NCBI RefSeq assembly: GCF_024639685.1
Contig: NZ_JAHEHX010000006.1
Coordinates: 1 to 38,691, forward strand
Direction: 5' to 3'
Length of the DNA: 38,691 nt
From: Polaribacter sp.
GTDB lineage: Bacteria; Bacteroidota; Bacteroidia; Flavobacteriales; Flavobacteriaceae
The position numbers were made by a program, and so were the translations under genes. This document shows, piece after piece, positions 32,484 through 38,691 of the stretch; the stretch's first letter is position 1, and the number at the start of each line of letters is the position of its first letter. A model generated the notes under the pieces. That model was given only the letters and a program-made list of their open reading frames with translations. It had not been told where the DNA came from and did no database searches.

Positions 32484-32491
32484 TAGATTTG
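32484..32491 (+). promoter_or_regulatory. Candidate -7 element TAGATTTG for gltB
   Basis: Full TAnnTTTG match 20 bases before the gltB ATG. The -33 position reads CTTTAAA rather than TTG, so the call is moderate. Confidence 0.4.
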
Positions 32492-32511
32492 TAAATATAA
32501 TTTAATTTGAT

Positions 32512-35500
32512 ATGGAGAAACAAGGATTGTATTTACCAGAATTTGAACATGAGAATTGTGGTGCTGGATTTATATGTAATTTGAATGGAAAAAAAACAAA
32601 TCAAATTATTCATGATGCACTAGAAATCCTTGTAAAACTAGAGCATAGAGGTGGTGTAAGTGCAGATGGTAAAACAGGAGATGGAGCAGGTTTATTGATT
32701 GATATTCCTCATGAATATTTTACTAGAGTATGCGAATTTGCACTACCAAAGCAAAGAGATTATGCAGTTGGTATGGTTTTCTTACCAAAAGTTTCTAATC
32801 AGTATAATTTTTGTAAAACTGTCTTCGAAAAAGAAATTACAGAGCAAGGTTTAACTGTCATTGGATGGAGAGTTGTTCCTGTAGATTCATCACAACTTGG
32901 TGAAATTGCATTAGCATCAGAACCAAATATTGAACAACTTTTTGTAGGTAAATCAGATGATATTGATGAGGCTACTTTCAAAGCAAAATTATACGCAGCG
33001 AGAAAAATTGCTGAACATACAATTAGAACTTCAAAAATTTCTGAGAATAATTATTTCTACGTTCCAAGCTTATCAATAACAACCATTATTTATAAAGGTA
33101 TTATTATGCCAGAAGATATTGGCCCATATTATAAAGATCTACAAGAAATAGATTTAGTAACAAGATTAGCACTAGTGCATCAGCGTTTTTCTACAAACAC
33201 AATGCCAACTTGGGAGCTTGCACAACCATTTAGACATATGTGTCAAAATGGTGAAATCAATACTTTAAGAGGAAATGTAAGTAGAATGAGAGTTAGAGAA
33301 GAAATCATGAAAAGTGATGTCTTTGGTCCTCAAATCGATAAATTATTCCCAATCATTCTTCCAGGCAAATCAGATTCAGCATCAATGGATATGGTTGTCG
33401 AATTATTAACACACACAGGTAGGTCGTTACCAGAAATTATGATGATGATGATTCCTGAAGCTTGGGAAAAACATGCAACAATGTCTCTTGAACGTAAGGC
33501 GTTTTATGAATACAATGGCTGTATTATGGAGCCTTGGGATGGCCCAGCCTCTGTACCTTTTACAGATGGTGATTATATAGGTGCACTTTTAGATAGAAAT
33601 GGCTTAAGACCATCTAGATATACAGTTACCAAGAGTGGTAAACTTATCATGTCTTCAGAAATTGGTGTTGTAGATATAGCTCCATCAGACGTTAAAGAAC
33701 ATGGACGTTTAGAACCAGGAAAAATGTTCTTGGTAGATATGAATGAAGGCAGAATCATTGAAGACAAAGAAATTAAAAGTAAAATTGTTGCAGAAAGACC
33801 TTATCAAGAATGGTTAGATAAAACACGTTTACACCTAAAGGATGTTCCTTATACAAGTGAAACTTGTCCTATAGAAACTATTGATATTAAAACGCGTCAA
33901 CGTTTATTTAATTACACGTTTGAAGATATTCAAGAAGTAATTACACCAATGGCGCAAGTTGGTAAAGAGGCTTTAGGTTCAATGGGTATAGACACTCCAT
34001 TAGCTGTACTATCAGACAGACCTCAATTAATTTCAAATTATTTTAAACAACTTTTTGCACAAGTAACCAACCCTCCTTTAGATGGTATTCGTGAAAATAT
34101 TGTTACTGATATTAGTTTAAATTTAGGAAAAGACAGAAATATATTTAGCATTACAGAAAGACAATGTAGAAAATTAAGAATACAGAATCCTGTAATTTCT
34201 AATGCTGATTTAGAAAAAATTAGAAGTATAAATATCGAAAGTTTTAAAGCAGAAACTATACAGATTTTATACCCAAAGAGCAAAGGTTTAAATGGCCTTG
34301 AAAATGCTTTAGAAGCTATTGTAATCCAAATAGAAAAAGCACTTGAGGCTAAGAAAAATATCATCATACTTTCAGATAGAGGAGTTAATCAAGAATTAGC
34401 ACCAATACCTGCACTTTTAGCATGTTCATTTGTAAATCATCAATTAAATCGTTTACGTAAACGTTCTCATTTTGATATTATTATAGAATCTGCAGAACCT
34501 CGTGAACCACATCATTTTGCAACACTATTTGGTTATGGCGCAAGTGCTATTAACCCTTATATGGTGAACGAAATTATTAGAATGCAAGTTAAAGAAGGCT
34601 TCATTACTGATATGGATGAGCAAAAAGCTGTAGATAATTTTAATACAGCTATTGGTAAAGGGTTGTTGAAAGTGATGAATAAAATCGGAATCTCAACTTT
34701 ACATTCCTATAGAGGCTCTCAAATTTTTGAGATTGTTGGGTTCAATTCTCAGTTTGTAGAAAAATATTTTCCATATACTGCATCAAGAATAGAAGGGATA
34801 GGTTTATATGAGATAGAAAAAGAAATAGATCAACGTTACAAACAGGCATATCCAGATAATCAAATTGATAAAAACTTAGGTTTAAACATTGGTGGAGATT
34901 ATAGATGGAGAAGAAATGGAGAACGTCATTTATTTAACCCAACAACTGTTTCTAAATTACAACAAGCTGTACGTTTAAGTGATCAAAAAAGTTATGATGT
35001 TTACGCAAAAGCTGTAAATGAACAAGCTGAAAACTTAATGACAATTAGAGGTTTGTTTGAATTTGATAACTTAGATCCAATTCCTTTAGAAGAAGTAGAA
35101 CCGTGGACAGATATTGTAAAACGTTTTAAAACTGGTGCCATGTCTTATGGATCTATTTCTAGAGAAGCTCATGAGAATTTAGCAATTGCAATGAATAGAA
35201 TTGGAGGTAAGTCTAATTCAGGAGAAGGTGGTGAAGATAGAACACGTTTTCAAAAAGATAGCAATGGAGACAGTAGAAATTCTGCCATCAAACAAGTTGC
35301 TTCTGGTAGATTTGGAGTTACGTCTCACTATCTAACCAATGCTAAAGAAATTCAGATAAAAATGGCTCAAGGAGCCAAACCTGGAGAAGGTGGTCAATTA
35401 CCTGGTTATAAAGTATTACCATGGATTGCAAATGCAAGAAATTCAACACCTTTTGTAGGTTTAATTTCGCCTCCTCCACACCACGATATTTATTCTATTG

Positions 35501-37023
35501 AAGATTTAGCACAGCTTATATTCGATTTAAAAAATGCGAATCGAGAAGCAAGAATTAACGTAAAATTAGTTTCAGAAGTTGGTGTAGGTACAATAGCAGC
35601 AGGTGTAGCTAAAGCTAAAGCAGATGTTGTGTTAATATCAGGCTATGATGGAGGTACAGGAGCTTCTCCTTTAACATCTTTAAAACATGCAGGTTTACCA
35701 TGGGAACTTGGTTTAGCTGAAGCACAGCAAACTTTGGTAATGAATAGCTTGCGAAGTAGAATTGTTGTTGAATGTGATGGTCAATTAAAAACGGGTAGAG
35801 ATGTAGCTATAGCAGCACTTTTAGGCGCTGAAGAATTTGGCTTTGCAACTGCACCATTGGTAGCTTCTGGTTGTATTATGATGCGTAAGTGTCATCTAAA
35901 TACTTGCCCTGTTGGAATTGCTACTCAAGATAAGGAATTAAGAAAAAACTTTAAAGGTACACCAGAGCATGTAATTAATTTCTTCTATTACATTGCAGAA
36001 GAATTAAGAAATATCATGGCTCAATTAGGCTTCAGAACTTTATCTGAAATGGTGGGACAAACACATAAGATAAACGCCAATAAAGCAATTAAACATTATA
36101 AAGCAAAAGGATTAGACCTTTCTAGTATTCTACATAGACCAGATTCATATAGAAAAATGACTGTGAACAATACAGAAAAACAAGATCATAATATAGATGA
36201 AGTTTTAGATTTTACCATACTTAAAGACTCTCATAGAGCGATGTATAGGAAAGAGAAAATGAATCTTAATTATCCTATAAAAAATACAAATAGAACTGTA
36301 GGTGCCATTGTTAGTAATGAAATATCTAAAATTTATGGTCATTTAGGTTTACCTGAAGACACTTTAAATATTAAATTCACTGGTTCTGCTGGACAGAGTT
36401 TTGGAGCGTTTGGTGCTTATGGATTAACCTTTACCTTAGAGGGTAATACTAATGATTACTTAGGTAAAGGATTATCAGGTGCTAAATTAATTGTAAAGAA
36501 ACCTGCTTCTGCAGATTTTCTTGCCGAGAATAATATTATAGTTGGTAATGTTTGTCTTTTTGGGGCTGTTAACGGTCAAGCTTACATTAATGGTATTGCA
36601 GGGGAACGTTTTGCAGTTCGTAATTCAGGAGCTACAGCAGTTGTAGAAGGTGTAGGTGATCATTGTTGTGAATATATGACAGGTGGCCAAGTAATAGTAT
36701 TAGGTAAAACAGGTAGAAATTTTGCAGCTGGTATGAGTGGTGGTATAGCCTATGTTTTTGACCCAGAAGGTAATTTTAAAAACGGATTATGCAATACTGA
36801 AACCATTGAATTCGAAAGCATTTCTGAAGATAATGCTGCGGAATTAAAATCGAATATTGAAAAACATCATTTGTATACCAACAGTAAAAAAGCAAAAGTT
36901 TTATTAACTGATTGGGATAATAGTTTAGGCAACTTTGTAAAAGTAATGCCAACTGAATATAAACGTGCTTTAGAACGTTTAGAAACAGAAGAACCAATGT
37001 TTGAAGAATTAACAATAGCATAA
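32512..37023 (+). CDS. gltB: Glutamate synthase (GOGAT), large subunit
   Basis: A 1,503-residue enzyme that takes amide nitrogen from glutamine and makes glutamate from 2-oxoglutarate. Domains in order: an N-terminal class II glutamine amidotransferase, with Cys16 (HENCGAGF) expected to become the N-terminal nucleophile after removal of a 15-residue propeptide; a central domain; the FMN-binding synthase domain ([27 protein letters not shown], in part around 880-910); the 3Fe-4S cluster Cys1121, Cys1127 and Cys1132 ([15 protein letters not shown]); and the C-terminal GXGXG helix domain (about 1,270-1,450). Length is normal. It is followed after 4 bases by gltD. Confidence 0.97.
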   Translation: MEKQGLYLPEFEHENCGAGFICNLNGKKTNQIIHDALEILVKLEHRGGVSADGKTGDGAGLLIDIPHEYFTRVCEFALPKQRDYAVGMVFLPKVSNQYNFCKTVFEKEITEQGLTVIGWRVVPVDSSQLGEIALASEPNIEQLFVGKSDDIDEATFKAKLYAARKIAEHTIRTSKISENNYFYVPSLSITTIIYKGIIMPEDIGPYYKDLQEIDLVTRLALVHQRFSTNTMPTWELAQPFRHMCQNGEINTLRGNVSRMRVREEIMKSDVFGPQIDKLFPIILPGKSDSASMDMVVELLTHTGRSLPEIMMMMIPEAWEKHATMSLERKAFYEYNGCIMEPWDGPASVPFTDGDYIGALLDRNGLRPSRYTVTKSGKLIMSSEIGVVDIAPSDVKEHGRLEPGKMFLVDMNEGRIIEDKEIKSKIVAERPYQEWLDKTRLHLKDVPYTSETCPIETIDIKTRQRLFNYTFEDIQEVITPMAQVGKEALGSMGIDTPLAVLSDRPQLISNYFKQLFAQVTNPPLDGIRENIVTDISLNLGKDRNIFSITERQCRKLRIQNPVISNADLEKIRSINIESFKAETIQILYPKSKGLNGLENALEAIVIQIEKALEAKKNIIILSDRGVNQELAPIPALLACSFVNHQLNRLRKRSHFDIIIESAEPREPHHFATLFGYGASAINPYMVNEIIRMQVKEGFITDMDEQKAVDNFNTAIGKGLLKVMNKIGISTLHSYRGSQIFEIVGFNSQFVEKYFPYTASRIEGIGLYEIEKEIDQRYKQAYPDNQIDKNLGLNIGGDYRWRRNGERHLFNPTTVSKLQQAVRLSDQKSYDVYAKAVNEQAENLMTIRGLFEFDNLDPIPLEEVEPWTDIVKRFKTGAMSYGSISREAHENLAIAMNRIGGKSNSGEGGEDRTRFQKDSNGDSRNSAIKQVASGRFGVTSHYLTNAKEIQIKMAQGAKPGEGGQLPGYKVLPWIANARNSTPFVGLISPPPHHDIYSIEDLAQLIFDLKNANREARINVKLVSEVGVGTIAAGVAKAKADVVLISGYDGGTGASPLTSLKHAGLPWELGLAEAQQTLVMNSLRSRIVVECDGQLKTGRDVAIAALLGAEEFGFATAPLVASGCIMMRKCHLNTCPVGIATQDKELRKNFKGTPEHVINFFYYIAEELRNIMAQLGFRTLSEMVGQTHKINANKAIKHYKAKGLDLSSILHRPDSYRKMTVNNTEKQDHNIDEVLDFTILKDSHRAMYRKEKMNLNYPIKNTNRTVGAIVSNEISKIYGHLGLPEDTLNIKFTGSAGQSFGAFGAYGLTFTLEGNTNDYLGKGLSGAKLIVKKPASADFLAENNIIVGNVCLFGAVNGQAYINGIAGERFAVRNSGATAVVEGVGDHCCEYMTGGQVIVLGKTGRNFAAGMSGGIAYVFDPEGNFKNGLCNTETIEFESISEDNAAELKSNIEKHHLYTNSKKAKVLLTDWDNSLGNFVKVMPTEYKRALERLETEEPMFEELTIA

Positions 37024-37027
37024 TGTC

Positions 37028-38491
37028 ATGGGAAAAGTAACAGGATTTAAAGAAATTGAAAGACAAGATGAAACGTATAAGTCTGTAATGGATCGTGTAA
37101 AACATTATAATGAATTTACGGTTCCTTTGGCAGATAAAGAAATTACCAAACAAGGTTCACGATGTATGGATTGTGGTATTCCATTCTGTCACAGTGGTTG
37201 TCCTTTAGGGAATTTAATACCAGACTTTAACCATATGGTGCATCAAGGAGAATGGAAAAAAGCATCTTGGATATTACATTCAACAAATAATTTTCCAGAA
37301 TTTACAGGAAGATTATGCCCTGCTCCATGTGAACAAGCATGTGTATTAGGTATTATAGAAGATCCAGTTTCAATAGAAAATATAGAAAAAAACATTGTAG
37401 AACGCGCTTTTAAAGAAGGATGGATTAAGCCTCAAATACCGAAAACTAGAACAGACAAAACTATCGCTGTTATTGGTTCAGGACCAGCAGGTCTCGCAGC
37501 TGCACAACAACTAAATAGAGCTGGTCATACAGTAACTGTTTTTGAAAGACATGACGAAATTGGAGGATTGTTAAGATATGGAATTCCAAATTTTAAAATG
37601 GAGAAACATATTATAGATAGAAGAATTGCAATATTAAAAGCAGAAGGAATCATATTTAAAACCAATGTTAATGTTGGTGTTGATTATGATATTAAAAATT
37701 TAGATAAGTTTGATTCTATAGTTTTATGTGGTGGAGCTACAAAAACTAGAAGTTTACCTACACCTGGTATAGATGCTGATGGTGTTGTACAAGCCATGAC
37801 TTTTCTAACACAACAAACAAAAGTTATATTTGATAAAAAAGTAGAAAATCAAATTAAAGCTACAGATAAAAATGTTATTGTTATCGGAGGTGGAGATACT
37901 GGCTCAGATTGTATTGGTACGTCAAATAGACAAGGAGCTAAAACTGTAGTGAATTTCGAAATAATGCCAAAACCACCTGGACACAGATCGCCTACTACAC
38001 CTTGGCCTTTTTGGCCTCTAAAATTAAAAACTTCGTCATCACATCAAGAAGGTGCAGAACGAAATTGGTTAATTAACACGAAAGAATTTGTAAAAGACGA
38101 TAGCGGAAAATTAATTGCTTTAAAAACAGTTAATGTAGAGTGGAAAATAATACCTGGTCAAAGACCAGAGTTGATTGAAATTCCAGGCACTAAAAAGACT
38201 TGGCCTTGTGATTTGGCACTATTAGCTTTAGGTTTTACAGGACCTGAAAGTACTTTAGCAGAAAAACTAGGTATACATACAGACAAAAGGTCTAATTATA
38301 TTGCTGATTATGGAAAGTACCAAACCAATATAAAACATATATTTACAGCTGGAGATATGAGAAGAGGACAATCTTTAATAGTTTGGGCCATTTCTGAAGG
38401 TAGAGAAGCTGCAAGACAAGTAGATTTATTCTTAATGGGTAAATCTGAACTTCCTTCAAAAGATATCGCTGGAGACCTTGTGTCAATGTAA
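37028..38491 (+). CDS. gltD: Glutamate synthase (GOGAT), small subunit
   Basis: A 487-residue subunit that takes electrons from NAD(P)H by FAD and two 4Fe-4S clusters and passes them to GltB. N-terminal cluster motifs are CMDCGIPFCHSGCPLGN and GRLCPAPCEQAC; the FAD motif is VIGSGPAGLAAAQQLNRAGH with FERHDEIGGLLRYGIPNFKM; the NAD(P)H motif is VIGGGDTGSDCIGTSNRQGA. The C-terminal FAD segment is IFTAGDMRRGQSLIVWAISEGR. It is translationally next to gltB and ends before two terminators. Confidence 0.97.
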   Translation: MGKVTGFKEIERQDETYKSVMDRVKHYNEFTVPLADKEITKQGSRCMDCGIPFCHSGCPLGNLIPDFNHMVHQGEWKKASWILHSTNNFPEFTGRLCPAPCEQACVLGIIEDPVSIENIEKNIVERAFKEGWIKPQIPKTRTDKTIAVIGSGPAGLAAAQQLNRAGHTVTVFERHDEIGGLLRYGIPNFKMEKHIIDRRIAILKAEGIIFKTNVNVGVDYDIKNLDKFDSIVLCGGATKTRSLPTPGIDADGVVQAMTFLTQQTKVIFDKKVENQIKATDKNVIVIGGGDTGSDCIGTSNRQGAKTVVNFEIMPKPPGHRSPTTPWPFWPLKLKTSSSHQEGAERNWLINTKEFVKDDSGKLIALKTVNVEWKIIPGQRPELIEIPGTKKTWPCDLALLALGFTGPESTLAEKLGIHTDKRSNYIADYGKYQTNIKHIFTAGDMRRGQSLIVWAISEGREAARQVDLFLMGKSELPSKDIAGDLVSM

Positions 38492-38510
38492 ATAAAACTT
38501 TATTAGAATT

Positions 38511-38544
38511 AAAAAAAGCTCATATTTTAAATATGGGCTTTTTT
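38511..38544 (+). terminator. Intrinsic terminator of gltBD
   Basis: Stem AAAAAAGCTCATAT/ATATGGGCTTTTTT (one G-T pair) with a short loop and a T-run, 20 bases after the gltD stop. Confidence 0.8.
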
Positions 38545-38631
38545 AATATCTAAAGATTTAAAATAATCATTACATCAGGATATTATATATTTAATATTAA
38601 TAAAGATTTAAAAATAGATTCGTTATATAAA

Positions 38632-38660
38632 AAAACCTCATATCATAGATATGAGGTTTT
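38632..38660. terminator. Second hairpin terminator, bidirectional
   Basis: A perfect 13-bp stem AAAACCTCATATC/GATATGAGGTTTT with an ATA loop. It may end a convergent gene that lies beyond the window, or back up the gltBD terminator. I see no gene in 38492-38691. Confidence 0.7.
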
Positions 38661-38691
38661 AGTTACTTGACTAGGTCAAGATTTAAAGAAA

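Noticed and set aside
36776..37153. A 125-residue minus-strand frame over the gltB/gltD junction
   Set aside because: Antisense shadow of two well-supported genes; no promoter and no domain.

Overview
The window comes from an AT-rich member of the Bacteroidota, almost certainly a marine-type Flavobacteriaceae. The evidence is threefold. Several genes are preceded by the Bacteroidota promoter form TTG-N18-20-TAnnTTTG rather than an E. coli-type promoter. There is a UpxY-type NusG paralogue inside a polysaccharide locus. Intergenic repeats resembling GTCATTTCGA / TCGAAGTGAC, of the kind scattered through flavobacterial genomes, lie near 16 kb. No species can be named from the sequence alone.

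Layout. Positions 1-15,721 hold a surface-polysaccharide locus on the minus strand, so it is transcribed from high to low coordinates. Transcription begins with a UDP-HexNAc 6-dehydrogenase (wbpA-like) and a Gfo/Idh/MocA oxidoreductase (wbpB-like). A second unit follows: ugd and a upxY-type antiterminator, a frameshifted nucleotidyltransferase, then a strongly AT-rich and mostly overlapping or abutting cassette. The cassette order is cytidylyltransferase, YhcH-type anomerase, HpcH/HpaI aldolase, SDR, 6-phosphogluconolactonase homologue, HAD phosphatase, D-2-hydroxyacid dehydrogenase, Wzx flippase, glycosyltransferase, Wzy polymerase and an SDR. A WecA-type initiating transferase and a truncated small gene lie beyond a hairpin at the left edge. 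A tRNA-Val and a repeat-rich gap (15.7-16.4 kb) separate this from gmd and fcl (GDP-L-fucose synthesis), which have a four-helix-bundle (IVP) gene inserted between them.

From 19 to 23.2 kb there is an exbB-exbD-tonB operon continuing into two small nucleotidyltransferases and folC. Next come nhaB behind a glutamate-dehydrogenase-family gene (23.3-26 kb), anmK, and a divergent acyl-CoA dehydrogenase. truA is followed by a divergent nitrogen-assimilation block on the plus strand: porin, PII and amt, a strong terminator, then gltB-gltD.

How the genes work together. The polysaccharide genes supply UDP-GlcA, a UDP-HexNAcA-derived sugar, GDP-fucose and, by inference, an unusual CMP-activated 2-keto-3-deoxy sugar acid. 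WecA-like, glycosyltransferase, Wzx and Wzy would start, extend, flip and polymerise the repeat unit. The most novel part is the 5.9-10.9 kb cassette. An aldolase takes the place of the usual PEP-dependent NeuB/KdsA synthase, beside an anomerase and a CMP transferase, with a lactonase homologue, a hydroxyacid dehydrogenase and a phosphatase. I know of no characterised pathway with this set. The right-hand block links ammonium uptake (porin and Amt), its PII regulator, and the GOGAT and GDH-family enzymes.
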